A stretch of DNA of 9,775 nt. It comes from Lachnospiraceae bacterium. GTDB lineage: Bacteria; Bacillota; Clostridia; Lachnospirales; Lachnospiraceae. A program made the translations under genes and the position numbers. Shown one piece after another: positions 1 through 6,963 of this stretch; positions within the stretch are counted from its first letter, which is position 1; the number at the start of each line of letters is the position of its first letter. Location of the stretch: contig JAFPYK010000101.1 of assembly GCA_017412265.1 (NCBI GenBank), positions 1 through 9,775 of the forward strand, in the 5' to 3' direction. Under the pieces are notes generated by a model. That model saw only the letters and a list, made by a program, of their open reading frames with translations. It was not told the origin of the DNA and did no database searches.

Positions 1-777
1 CGGATCCAGGATGTGGATGTACGTCCGACCGTCCGCCTCAAAGAACCGCTCATAGCCGCCCGAGGTGATCACGCAGCAGTCCTTCACCGAGAGCACAAGC
101 TTCGAGCCCCCGCTCTTCGGATCGCGGATGCCGATCCTCCAGTCTGACCCGTCCGGCTTCGTCCCGAGCACCTGCACATTGCCTCCCAGAGAGACCAGCC
201 CGGACTTCACGCCGCACTCGCGAAAGACCCGCATCGCCTCCGCCGAGGCAAATCCCTTGCCGATCCCGCCGAAGTCCACTGCCTGGCCCTCCCCGAGCGT
301 GACTGTGGACCCCTCGGTGCGGATCCGCGAAGCGTCCACAAGCGCAAGCGCCTCCGCAATCTCCGCCTCCGCCGGCACCCGGTACTCCTTCTCCGGGAAG
401 CCCCAGAGCCTCATCAGCGGATAGACCGTGCAGTCAAATGCGCCTCCGGTCGCCTCCCAGACCTCCTTCGACACGTCGACCAGCGTAAGGACCTCCGGAG
501 AGACCTCCGCGCTGCCCGCGGCATTCAGCCTGGCCACGTCGCTCCCGGCCTTCTCTGTAGAGTACAGTGCCTCCAGCTCGCGCATCCGCCGGACCGTCTC
601 GCCGACCGCCTTCTCCGCATGCTTCCCGTAAGCCGAGAAGCTCATCACGGTGTCCATCGCGAATATCTCTTCCCGATATTCCGTTTTCGCTTCCTTACCC
701 AGAATCGTCTTCAATAGAAGGCCCGCCAGCAGGCATACCGCCAGCAGACCCAGAAGAACCGCCGTTTTTCTTCCCAT
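1..777 (-). CDS. apbE: FAD:protein FMN transferase, ApbE family (partial, C-terminus outside window)
   Basis: ApbE transfers FMN from FAD onto Thr/Ser of target proteins, such as Rnf or Nqr subunits and extracytoplasmic flavoproteins. Reading the reverse strand from 777 gives 259 open codons running off the window edge, about three quarters of a usual ~340-residue ApbE. Visible landmarks are the N-terminal MDTVMSF segment (residues 41-47), the flavin-binding DFGGIGKGFA (168-177), SLGGNVQVLG after it, and TSGGYERFFE near 238-247 followed by YIHILDP at the very end. Residues 6-22 are hydrophobic after MGRK, so the protein is probably membrane-anchored or exported. Cys15 is preceded by LAV, a poor lipobox, so lipoprotein status is doubtful. 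The start is chosen for GGAGGA three bases upstream and the signal-like N-terminus. Family assignment is firm; the target protein is unknown, since no Rnf/Nqr gene is in view. Confidence 0.94.
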   Translation of the reverse strand, partial: MGRKTAVLLGLLAVCLLAGLLLKTILGKEAKTEYREEIFAMDTVMSFSAYGKHAEKAVGETVRRMRELEALYSTEKAGSDVARLNAAGSAEVSPEVLTLVDVSKEVWEATGGAFDCTVYPLMRLWGFPEKEYRVPAEAEIAEALALVDASRIRTEGSTVTLGEGQAVDFGGIGKGFASAEAMRVFRECGVKSGLVSLGGNVQVLGTKPDGSDWRIGIRDPKSGGSKLVLSVKDCCVITSGGYERFFEADGRTYIHILDP

Positions 778-804
778 ATCTCCTCCGGCCCTGATATTTC
801 TCTT

Positions 805-833
805 ATTATATCATACCATTTTGAGGTCTTTCC
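805..833 (-). promoter_or_regulatory. Extended -10 promoter of apbE
   Basis: On the minus strand a perfect TATAAT (805-810) is preceded by TGA, giving an extended -10 of TGATATAAT. The -35 position at 17 nt (828-833, GGAAAG) is poor, which is common for extended -10 promoters. Transcription would start near 798, some 20 nt before the apbE start codon. The same 11-nt string ATGATATAATA recurs in the adenosyltransferase promoter at 7606-7616. Confidence 0.55.
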
Positions 834-925
834 CGCAACCGGCTTATACACACGCCCGCCGCAGTCTATCCTCCCCCGGCACAAAGAAGCCTCTGATGTC
901 TGCCGGGTCAGCAGATGTTTTCTCG

Positions 926-954
926 TTGTATTATTCGTTTGAATTGGATATAAT
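926..954 (+). promoter_or_regulatory. SigA-type promoter of the orphan membrane protein gene
   Basis: TTGTAT (926-931), a 17-nt spacer, then a perfect TATAAT (949-954). Expected transcription start is near 961, leaving a leader of about 34 nt that ends in a purine-rich ribosome binding site (GGAGAGGAAAG, about 978-988). It is divergent from the apbE promoter, with about 90 nt between the two -35 regions that show no other recognisable feature. Confidence 0.75.
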
Positions 955-994
955 CGTCTCAGCAAATCAGGATTTGCGGAGAGGAAAGATTTTA

Positions 995-1462
995 ATGAAA
1001 AAGAACGTATGGAAGATCATTCTCGCGGTAGTCATCTTATTTGCAGCGTACAACATTATATGGTTCGCATGGTCAAACATAATATATGGGAAGCTATCCG
1101 TCGGCATGAAGAAAGGTGACTTCGGCAGTTTTGCTGCACCGCGTTATCTTTATACGGATGACGGCGGATACGACTATCTGGTTAAGTATCCGGACTATCC
1201 CACTTTTACCGGCAATATGTCCGTGGGGAGTCCTACCACAGAAGAAAATGTTTTCACGGATGCTCTAATCATATGGCCGAAGATAAGTGGTGGATACGAC
1301 TTCGGAGTTCTTTTATATGAAAATGACATGGAACATGCGATTTATATCGATTCCGAAGGCAATGCTTTGTCAAAGGAAGATGAGGATATTGTTTCTCGAC
1401 ACAGCGATATGATCCGAGATCTGCTTATGAAGGCAGATAAAAGGTGGGGCATTTACGATTGA
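995..1462 (+). CDS. Small membrane-anchored protein of unknown function (AT-rich orphan)
   Basis: A 155-residue protein I do not recognise. Residues 1-4 (MKKN) are followed by a single strongly hydrophobic segment at about 7-29, then a soluble domain of mixed charge rich in aromatic residues and glycine, with repeated short aspartate/tyrosine stretches. The expected topology is an N-terminal anchor or uncleaved signal with the rest outside the cytoplasm. There is no lipobox, cysteine motif or known domain by eye. The ATG at 995 is preferred because the reading frame upstream of it lies inside the apbE antisense and the promoter, while this ATG has a purine-rich ribosome binding site and the positively charged start of a membrane signal. 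Base composition is clearly lower in GC than the neighbours (about 38% in 1321-1380 against about 65% in 8761-8820). That suggests recent acquisition or a fast-evolving lineage-specific gene. It is transcribed alone. Confidence 0.72.
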   Translation: MKKNVWKIILAVVILFAAYNIIWFAWSNIIYGKLSVGMKKGDFGSFAAPRYLYTDDGGYDYLVKYPDYPTFTGNMSVGSPTTEENVFTDALIIWPKISGGYDFGVLLYENDMEHAIYIDSEGNALSKEDEDIVSRHSDMIRDLLMKADKRWGIYD

Positions 1463-1649
1463 ATCAGAAGAACACGAATCCCTGTTTGTTTGGCTGAGTG
1501 AGCGGCTTTGCTGAGTTCCTTTGGCAGAAAAGAAAAAAACCGTTTTGGCAAAGAAAAGCACGCTATATTTCAAGTTGTCGCGCATCCTGCCGGTGTCCTT
1601 TCAGGCCTTCTTTCTATGATCTGGTACACTTTTACACGCTCTTACACAC
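1463..1649. other. AT-rich intergenic stretch with no gene recognised
   Basis: No ribosome binding site followed by a coding frame, and no clear hairpin-plus-T-run terminator for the upstream plus-strand gene. Two imperfect direct copies beginning TTTGGCA and followed by A/G-rich sequence lie at 1520-1536 and 1544-1558. Composition matches the upstream orphan gene more than the GC-rich surroundings, so the AT-rich segment probably spans roughly 900-1650. The orphan's transcript may end at the yajC terminator hairpin, which is weakly bidirectional. Confidence 0.4.
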
Positions 1650-1678
1650 AAAAAAAGCCGCGGAGTCTCCTCCGCGGC
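1650..1678 (-). terminator. Intrinsic terminator of yajC
   Basis: A perfect 9-bp GC-rich stem (1657-1665 with 1670-1678) closes a 4-nt loop that reads GAGA on the minus strand, a GNRA-type tetraloop. Seven T's (1650-1656) follow on the minus strand. It lies 17 nt beyond the yajC stop codon. In the plus direction the hairpin is followed only by a broken T-stretch, so it is mainly a minus-strand terminator. Confidence 0.92.
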
Positions 1679-1695
1679 CGTTTGTTTCTGACGCA

Positions 1696-2019
1696 TCAGT
1701 TGCTGCCGTTCGCCTTCTCCACCTGAACGATGGCGGCCTTCTGCATCGGGATGCGGCAGTTCTTGTTGTTGCCGAACTCCACGATCACAACCTCGTCCAT
1801 CACATCGATGACGACACCGTAGAAACCTGCGGTGGTCAGCACGCTGTCGCCGACCTCCAGGGTCGAGAGCATCGCGTCCTGCTCCTTCTTCTGCTTCCTC
1901 TGCGGACGAATCGCAAGGAAATAAAAGATCGCAACGATAAATACTAAATAGCCGATGGTGAACAGCGGGCTGATCCCCGGCGCGTTACTTGTTAAGAACA
2001 TGGTAAACTGAGTCATCAT
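1696..2019 (-). CDS. yajC: Preprotein translocase accessory subunit YajC
   Basis: YajC is a small single-span membrane protein that associates with SecDF and the SecYEG translocon and assists protein export. The 107-residue product has a short N-terminus, one membrane segment at about 19-37 (GYLVFIVAIFYFLAI), then the family-typical RPQRKQKK cluster at 38-45. A compact C-terminal domain follows, with LEVGDSVLTTAGFYGVVIDV and an IVEF strand. Two adjacent ATGs open the gene. GAGGAG lies 9 nt from the first, and AGGAG lies 7 nt from the second, so either (2019 or 2016) could be used. It follows tgt with a 99-nt gap, the usual tgt-yajC order, but a strong terminator closes the unit directly after it, so secD and secF are not co-transcribed. 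It has its own promoter. Confidence 0.95.
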   Translation of the reverse strand: MMTQFTMFLTSNAPGISPLFTIGYLVFIVAIFYFLAIRPQRKQKKEQDAMLSTLEVGDSVLTTAGFYGVVIDVMDEVVIVEFGNNKNCRIPMQKAAIVQVEKANGSN

Positions 2020-2067
2020 ACTGCTCCTCTCCTCATAGCCGGCTTCCCGGCACAATCTCTATCGCAT

Positions 2068-2096
2068 ATTTTAACGGATATCCGGTCTCATTTCAA
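2068..2096 (-). promoter_or_regulatory. SigA-type promoter of yajC
   Basis: On the minus strand TTGAAA (2091-2096), a 17-nt spacer, then TAAAAT (2068-2073). It sits in the gap between the tgt stop and the yajC start and would give a leader of about 40 nt. No terminator is visible after tgt, so yajC can probably also be reached by read-through from tgt. Confidence 0.75.
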
Positions 2097-2118
2097 TAGC
2101 AATTTGCAAGAAGGGAGA

Positions 2119-3255
2119 TCACTCCCCCTCCTCCATCATCCGGAGCTTCTCGGCCTTGTACGCCGCGAATCTCCCCTCGCCGATCGCCTCCCGGATCTCT
2201 TCCGTCAGGTGATTGTAGAAATACAGGTTGTGCGTCACCATAAGCCGCATGCCGAGCATCTCCCCGGCCTTCAGCAGGTGCCGGATATAGGCGCGGCTGT
2301 AGTTCCGGCAGACCGGGCACTGACAGGTCCCGTCGATCGGCCTCTCATCCTCCGCGTACTTCGCGTTGGCCAGATTCATCTTCCCGTGATTGGTGTAGGC
2401 ATGCCCGTGGCGCCCGTTCCTCGACGGATACACACAGTCGAAGAAATCCACGCCCCTCTCGACCGCCTCCAGAATATTCGCCGGCGTCCCGACACCCATC
2501 AGGTACCGCGGCTTCTCCTTCGGCAGATACGGCTCGACCGCCTCAATCATCGCATACATCTGCGCGTGCGTCTCGCCCACCGCGAGCCCGCCGATCGCGT
2601 ACCCGTCCAGGTCCAGCTCCGAGATCTGCTTCGCGTGTTCGATCCGGATATCCGGATAGACCGCCCCCTGGTTGATGCCGAAGAGCATCTGGTGAGGGTT
2701 GACCGTGTCCGGAAGCGCATTTAGCCGCTCCATCTCCGCCTTGCACCGCACCAGCCACCGGTACGTCCGGTCGACCGACGGCTGCACATACGCGCGTTCC
2801 GCCAGCGCCGGTGGGCACTCGTCAAATGCCATCGCGATCGTCGATCCCAGATTCGACTGGATCCGCATGCTCTCCTCCGGCCCCATGAAGATACGCCGGC
2901 CGTCCACATGCGACTGGAAGGTCACGCCCTCCTCGCGGATCTTGCGAAGGCCCGCCAGAGAAAACACCTGGAAGCCCCCCGAATCCGTCAGGATCGGCCG
3001 GTCCCAGTTCATGAACTTATGCAGGCCGCCCATCCTCTTGATCAGCTCATCGCCCGGACGCACGTGCAGGTGATAAGTGTTGGAGAGCTGCACCTGCGTG
3101 CCGATCTCCTTCAGATCCATCGTCGAGACCGCGCCCTTGATCGCCGCAGCCGTACCGACATTCATGAAGACCGGTGTGCGGATCACGCCGTGAACCGTCT
3201 CCATCTGCCCTAGCCTGGCCGTCCCGTCCGTTTTCAGCACTGTAAATGTACTCAT
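2119..3255 (-). CDS. tgt: Queuine/preQ1 tRNA-guanine transglycosylase
   Basis: Tgt exchanges guanine 34 in the anticodon of Asp, Asn, His and Tyr tRNAs for the queuosine precursor preQ1. The 378-residue protein is full length for the bacterial enzyme. Visible landmarks are ILTDSGGFQVFSL with the general base Asp91, FDECPP (144-149), GGLAVGE (222-228), MGVGTP (253-258), and DCVYPSRNGRHG with the nucleophile Asp273. The zinc ligands are Cys311, Cys313, Cys316 and His342, at the canonical spacing. The usual QGG near residue 196 reads QGA here, which I recall from Lachnospiraceae homologues. The ATG at 3255 has a GGTGG-type ribosome binding site close upstream. It begins only about 15 nt after the T-tract of the preceding gene's terminator, leaving no evident promoter of its own. 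No other queuosine gene (queA, queC-F) is in the window. Confidence 0.97.
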   Translation of the reverse strand: MSTFTVLKTDGTARLGQMETVHGVIRTPVFMNVGTAAAIKGAVSTMDLKEIGTQVQLSNTYHLHVRPGDELIKRMGGLHKFMNWDRPILTDSGGFQVFSLAGLRKIREEGVTFQSHVDGRRIFMGPEESMRIQSNLGSTIAMAFDECPPALAERAYVQPSVDRTYRWLVRCKAEMERLNALPDTVNPHQMLFGINQGAVYPDIRIEHAKQISELDLDGYAIGGLAVGETHAQMYAMIEAVEPYLPKEKPRYLMGVGTPANILEAVERGVDFFDCVYPSRNGRHGHAYTNHGKMNLANAKYAEDERPIDGTCQCPVCRNYSRAYIRHLLKAGEMLGMRLMVTHNLYFYNHLTEEIREAIGEGRFAAYKAEKLRMMEEGE

Positions 3256-3269
3256 ACATCCACCATCCT

Positions 3270-3306
3270 AAAAATGAAAAGCCGCACACGCTTCGCGTGC
3301 GCGGCT
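3270..3306 (-). terminator. Intrinsic terminator of the EF-G-like gene
   Basis: A 12-bp stem (3280-3291 with 3295-3306) around a GAA loop on the minus strand, with GCGAAGC at its tip, a notably stable small hairpin. A T-rich tail (TTTTCATTTTT) follows. The single imperfection is a G-U wobble when read as minus-strand RNA but a C-A mismatch as plus-strand RNA, so the hairpin is built for the minus strand. It lies 20 nt beyond the stop of the EF-G-like gene and just before tgt. Confidence 0.9.
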
Positions 3307-3325
3307 CATCTTCACATCAAAGCAA

Positions 3326-5413
3326 TTATGCCTCTTCCTCTTCTGCCTTCTTCGCTTCCTCAACGACCTTCTGCTGGACATCGGCCGGAGCCTGCTCATA
3401 GCGGGCAAACTCATAGGAATACTCACCGATACCGCCGGTCATGGAACGAAGGTCGGTCGAATAACCGAACGTGCTCTCCACAGGGATATCCGCAACGATC
3501 TCGGTCTTGCCGCCCGCGACAGGGTTCATGCCAAGCACGCGGCCGCGTCTCTTGTTCAGGTCACCCATGATATCGCCGGTGAACGCGTTCGGGACAACAA
3601 CCTTCATCGAAGCGATGGGCTCGAGCAGAACCGGGTTGCCCATCATGAAGCCTTCCTTGAACGCCATGGAAGAAGCGGTCTTGAATGCCATCTCGGAAGA
3701 GTCAACCGGATGATAAGAACCATCGGTCAGGGTCGCCTTCAGGCCGACAACCGGATAACCGGCAAGCGGTCCCTTCTCCACAGAGTCCGCGATACCCTTC
3801 TCAACTGCAGGGAAGTAGTTCTTCGGGACAGCGCCGCCGAAGACTCTCTCTTCGAAGATGTAAGCCTTCTCGTTATCGCCGGAGGGCTCAAACTCCATCG
3901 CGACATCACCGTACTGGCCGTGGCCGCCGGACTGCTTCTTATACTTCTTGCGGATCTCAACCTTCTTGCGAAGGGTCTCGCGGTAAGCGACCTTCGGTCT
4001 CTTGATCTCGACTTCGACTTTATAACGGGAAGCCATCTTGGAGACTACGACGTCGAGCTGCTGCTCGCCGATACCGTAGATCAGCGTCTGGCGGTTCTCC
4101 TTATCATTGACTGCCTTCAGGGTGCGGTCCTCATCCATCAGTCTCGCAAGAGCCTGGGATACCTTGTCCGCGTCACCTTTGTTCTTGGTGACATATCTCT
4201 GATAGGTATAAGGCACGGAAGCTGCAGGAACCTCGTAAGCCACCGGAACAGCCTTGGTCGCCAGCGTATCGCCGGTCGCGGTGTCGGACAGCTTGCCGAT
4301 CGCGCCGATATCGCCTGCGCGCAGCTCCTTGACCTCGATCTGCTCCTTGCCGCGAAGGACATACAGACGGGACAGCTTTTCCTCGGTCTCCTTCTGGACA
4401 TTGTAAACCACGGAGTCGGACTTCAGGATGCCGGTGCACACCTGGATCAGGGAGAAACGGCCGATGAAAGGATCAACCATCGTCTTGAAGACTCTGGCGG
4501 TCACAGGCTTGCTCTCATCGAAGTCGCCCTCGAACGGCTCGTCGGTCTTGGTGTTGATCCCGCCCAGCTTCACCACGGACGGAGCCGGAACCAGATCCTT
4601 AACCATGTTGAGGACCTCTAAGGCACCCTGTGCGTTGACGCTGGAACCGCAGATCACCGGAACGACATCGCCGGCAGCAACGCCGAGCTTCAGACCTTCC
4701 AGCATATCCTCTTCGGACAGCTCGCCCTCTTCGAAATACTTCTCCATCAGCTCCTCGCTGGTCTCCGCGATAGTCTCGGTCAGGGTCTCGCGGATCTCCT
4801 CGATGTAAGAAGCGACATCACCGGGGATGTCTGCCGCGGCAGAAGCACCCTTCGCGGTGTACTTATAACCCTTCTGGGTGATGACATTGGCAAATCCGAC
4901 CAGCTTGCCGCCCTCGCGGATCGGGACGATCACCGGTGCGATACCGTTGCCGAAGAGCTCCTTCAGAACTTCCACATTCGCGGCATAGTCCGCTTCCGGG
5001 ATATCCATATCAGCGATATAGATGAGGCGGGGAAGGTTCTTCTCCGCGCACATGCCCCATGCCTTCTGGGCACCGACTTCCACGCCGGCCTTGCCAGCCA
5101 CCACGATGACCGCGGCGTCTGCAACCGTCATGGCCTCCTCGACTTCACCGACGAAATCGAAGTAGCCGGGGGTATCCAGGACATTCACCTTCACACCCTG
5201 ATACTCAATCGGAACAACCGTGGTGCCGATCGAGAAAAGACGCTTCTGCTCCTCTTTATCGAAATCACTGATGGTATTGCCATCCTCTACGCGGCCCTGT
5301 CTCTGAGTGATACCGGTTGCGTAAGCCATGGACTCCACCAGTGTGGTCTTTCCGCTGCCACCGTGACCCATAAGCACGATATTGCGAATCTGATCTTTGC
5401 TGTAAACCTGCAT
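3326..5413 (-). CDS. Elongation factor G-like GTPase (EF-G2/FusA2 type)
   Basis: A 695-residue translation-factor GTPase with the EF-G domain order: G domain from residue 1, domain II around PVTARVFKTMVDPFIGRFSL, domain III with IYGIGEQQLDVVV, domain IV with SGGHGQYGDVAMEF, and domain V ending in FGYSTDLRSMTGG and a KKAEEEEA tail. The P-loop GHGGSGKT (16-23) and G3 DTPG (80-83) are intact. Switch I reads DFDKEEQKRLFSIGTT (50-65) instead of the RGITI of canonical EF-G. That, with the general pattern, places it in the paralogous EF-G2/FusA2 group rather than the main translocase. The G4 motif NKxD is replaced by ADMD (134-137). Family members bind ribosomes and GTP, but the physiological role is unsettled. 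The ATG at 5413 has AGGAGG 10 nt upstream; another in-frame ATG at 5434 overlaps that site and is less likely. The canonical fusA next to rpsG/tuf is presumably elsewhere. Confidence 0.93.
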   Translation of the reverse strand: MQVYSKDQIRNIVLMGHGGSGKTTLVESMAYATGITQRQGRVEDGNTISDFDKEEQKRLFSIGTTVVPIEYQGVKVNVLDTPGYFDFVGEVEEAMTVADAAVIVVAGKAGVEVGAQKAWGMCAEKNLPRLIYIADMDIPEADYAANVEVLKELFGNGIAPVIVPIREGGKLVGFANVITQKGYKYTAKGASAAADIPGDVASYIEEIRETLTETIAETSEELMEKYFEEGELSEEDMLEGLKLGVAAGDVVPVICGSSVNAQGALEVLNMVKDLVPAPSVVKLGGINTKTDEPFEGDFDESKPVTARVFKTMVDPFIGRFSLIQVCTGILKSDSVVYNVQKETEEKLSRLYVLRGKEQIEVKELRAGDIGAIGKLSDTATGDTLATKAVPVAYEVPAASVPYTYQRYVTKNKGDADKVSQALARLMDEDRTLKAVNDKENRQTLIYGIGEQQLDVVVSKMASRYKVEVEIKRPKVAYRETLRKKVEIRKKYKKQSGGHGQYGDVAMEFEPSGDNEKAYIFEERVFGGAVPKNYFPAVEKGIADSVEKGPLAGYPVVGLKATLTDGSYHPVDSSEMAFKTASSMAFKEGFMMGNPVLLEPIASMKVVVPNAFTGDIMGDLNKRRGRVLGMNPVAGGKTEIVADIPVESTFGYSTDLRSMTGGIGEYSYEFARYEQAPADVQQKVVEEAKKAEEEEA

Positions 5414-5448
5414 GATACTGCTTCCTCCTGTCATATATATACGTTCAA

Positions 5449-5473
5449 TCGTCCGGTCCCAATCCCCGAACGA
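5449..5473 (-). promoter_or_regulatory. Leader hairpin of the EF-G-like gene
   Basis: In the minus-strand leader, 5466-5473 can pair with 5449-5456 to form an 8-bp stem with one G-U wobble and a 9-nt loop. It lies a few nucleotides after the predicted transcription start (about 5479) and about 35 nt before the start codon, so it may stabilise the 5' end. No T-run follows, so it is not a terminator. A chance hairpin cannot be excluded. Confidence 0.35.
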
Positions 5474-5485
5474 CGCTATGCTAAC

Positions 5486-5514
5486 ATCATAGCAAATATG
5501 CCGTTTTATTTCAA
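5486..5514 (-). promoter_or_regulatory. SigA-type promoter of the EF-G-like gene
   Basis: On the minus strand TTGAAA (5509-5514), a 17-nt spacer, and TATGAT (5486-5491). The predicted leader is about 66 nt. It is nearly back to back with the aroA promoter; the two -35 hexamers are only 8 nt apart, so the two polymerases could compete for the site. Confidence 0.78.
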
Positions 5515-5522
5515 CTTGTTTC

Positions 5523-5551
5523 TTGCGAAACAGCCCCTCTCTTGTTATCAT
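5523..5551 (+). promoter_or_regulatory. SigA-type promoter of aroA with extended -10
   Basis: TTGCGA (5523-5528), a 17-nt spacer, then TATCAT (5546-5551) preceded by TGT, an extended -10. The leader would be about 48 nt and contains GCACGTGC (5566-5573) but no recognisable riboswitch or attenuator. Confidence 0.68.
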
Positions 5552-5605
5552 TTGATCAGAACAGCGCACGTGCTGCCTTATGAAATGATAAAGGAGATTC
5601 CTTTT

Positions 5606-6931
5606 ATGTTAATATCCCATGCGAAAAAACTGGCCGGGGAAGTCTCGGTTCCCGGCGACAAGTCCATCTCCCACCGCGCGGTAATTCTCGGATCCATCGC
5701 TTCCGGTGTGACCGAGATCCGCCATTTCCTGCTGAGTGCGGACTGCCTGGCGACCATCGACTGCTTCCAGAAGATGGGCATCGAGATCGTCGGCCGCGGC
5801 GAGGTCGGCAAGGACGAGAAGGTCGTGATCCGCGGCCGCGGCATGCGCGGCCTCCGCGAGCCCTCCCGCACCCTTCAGGCCGGCAATTCCGGCACGACCC
5901 TGCGCCTCCTGACCGGCCTTCTGGCCCCGCAGCGCTTTACCTCCCGCATTGACGGCGACGAGTCCCTGAGGCGCCGCCCGATGAACCGAATCATCGAGCC
6001 GCTCTCCCTGATGGGCGGATCGGTCCAGGCCATCGGCAGAGGCGGATGCGCGCCCGTCATCATCCACGGCAACCCGCTCATCGGCCTGCACTACGAATCC
6101 CCGGTTGCCTCCGCGCAGGTGAAGTCTTCCATCCTTCTGGCCGGCCTCTATGCCGACGGCGAGACCACGGTCACCGAGCCCGGTCCGTCCCGCAATCACA
6201 CCGAACTGATGCTGCGAAGCTTCGGCCAGCCCGTCCAGACCAACGGAAGCACCGTCACGCTCCGGCCCGAATATCACCTGCAGGGACGCGAAGTCACGGT
6301 CCCCGGAGATATCTCCTCCGCGGCCTGCTTCGCCGCAGCCGGCCTGATCATCCGCGGCAGCGAGCTCTGCCTGAAGAACGTCGGCGTCAACCCGACCCGT
6401 TCCGGCTTCCTGAAGGTCTGCGAGCAGATGGGCGCGAAGATCACGAGGGAGAATGAACGCACCTCCGCCGGAGAGCCCGCCGCGGACCTCATCGTCAAGA
6501 GCAGCTCCCTCACCGGCGTCGAGATCGGAGGAGACCTCATCCCCACCCTGATCGATGAGCTTCCGATCCTCGCGGTCCTGGCCTGCTTCGCCTCCGGCAC
6601 CACGGTCATCAAGGACGCGTCGGAGCTCAAGGTCAAGGAGACCAACCGCATCGACGCCATGGTCGAGAACCTGAAGCGGCTCGGCGCGGACATCGAGGCG
6701 ACCGAAGACGGTATGGTCATCCACGGCGGACGCCCCTTAAAGGGCACAGCCCTGGACTCCCGCGGCGACCACCGCGTGGCCATGGCCTGTGCAGTCGCGG
6801 CGCTGGCCGCCTCCGGCGACTCCGAGATCGCCGGCGCGGAATGCGTCGAAGTCTCCTATCCGGCCTTCTTCGACGATCTGAAGAAGCTGATCCAGGATCC
6901 CGACAAGCCAGCCCCTGCGCCGAAGGCCTGA
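5606..6931 (+). CDS. aroA: 3-phosphoshikimate 1-carboxyvinyltransferase (EPSP synthase)
   Basis: EPSP synthase joins shikimate 3-phosphate and phosphoenolpyruvate in the sixth step of the shikimate pathway, leading to chorismate and the aromatic amino acids; it is cytoplasmic. The 441-residue protein shows PGDKSISHRA (16-25), GNSGTTLRL (93-101), GDESLRRRPM (117-126), SAQVKS (169-174), DELP with the catalytic Asp317, KETNR (344-348) and GDHRVAM (387-393). Gly96 in GNSGTT is kept, the position where some glyphosate-tolerant enzymes carry alanine. Length is normal apart from a short proline/lysine-rich tail (DKPAPAPKA). The ATG at 5606 is chosen because AAGGAG lies 9 nt upstream and the protein begins just before the first conserved strand; the frame is open further upstream but only through the promoter. 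No other shikimate gene is adjacent, so it appears monocistronic. Confidence 0.97.
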   Translation: MLISHAKKLAGEVSVPGDKSISHRAVILGSIASGVTEIRHFLLSADCLATIDCFQKMGIEIVGRGEVGKDEKVVIRGRGMRGLREPSRTLQAGNSGTTLRLLTGLLAPQRFTSRIDGDESLRRRPMNRIIEPLSLMGGSVQAIGRGGCAPVIIHGNPLIGLHYESPVASAQVKSSILLAGLYADGETTVTEPGPSRNHTELMLRSFGQPVQTNGSTVTLRPEYHLQGREVTVPGDISSAACFAAAGLIIRGSELCLKNVGVNPTRSGFLKVCEQMGAKITRENERTSAGEPAADLIVKSSSLTGVEIGGDLIPTLIDELPILAVLACFASGTTVIKDASELKVKETNRIDAMVENLKRLGADIEATEDGMVIHGGRPLKGTALDSRGDHRVAMACAVAALAASGDSEIAGAECVEVSYPAFFDDLKKLIQDPDKPAPAPKA

Positions 6932-6963
6932 CACGCTCCTTCCTGACCAAAATTCATTTCCGC

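Noticed and set aside
730..777. Lipoprotein signal on ApbE
   Set aside because: Cys15 lies in the hydrophobic stretch, but it is preceded by Leu-Ala-Val rather than a standard lipobox and followed by more hydrophobic residues, so a membrane anchor is as likely.
650..994. N-terminal extension of the orphan membrane protein to an ATG at 650
   Set aside because: It would overlap apbE antisense and run through both divergent promoters; the ATG at 995 has a ribosome binding site and begins a typical membrane signal.
1498..1947. Plus-strand open frames over the intergenic stretch and yajC
   Set aside because: They cross the yajC terminator hairpin and lie antisense to yajC; no ribosome binding site or domain supports them.
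3710..4621. A 303-codon open frame on the plus strand
   Set aside because: Antisense to the EF-G-like gene, leucine/aspartate-rich, without a ribosome binding site or recognisable domain.
5363..5605. N-terminal extension of aroA to an ATG at 5363
   Set aside because: It would span the start of the EF-G-like gene and both promoters, and EPSP synthases begin just before the PGDKS motif, as from 5606.
5609..6724. A 371-codon open frame on the minus strand
   Set aside because: It lies wholly antisense to aroA, has low-complexity Asp/Gly/Ala/Leu-rich translation and no ribosome binding site. It is a by-product of the GC-rich codon pattern of aroA.
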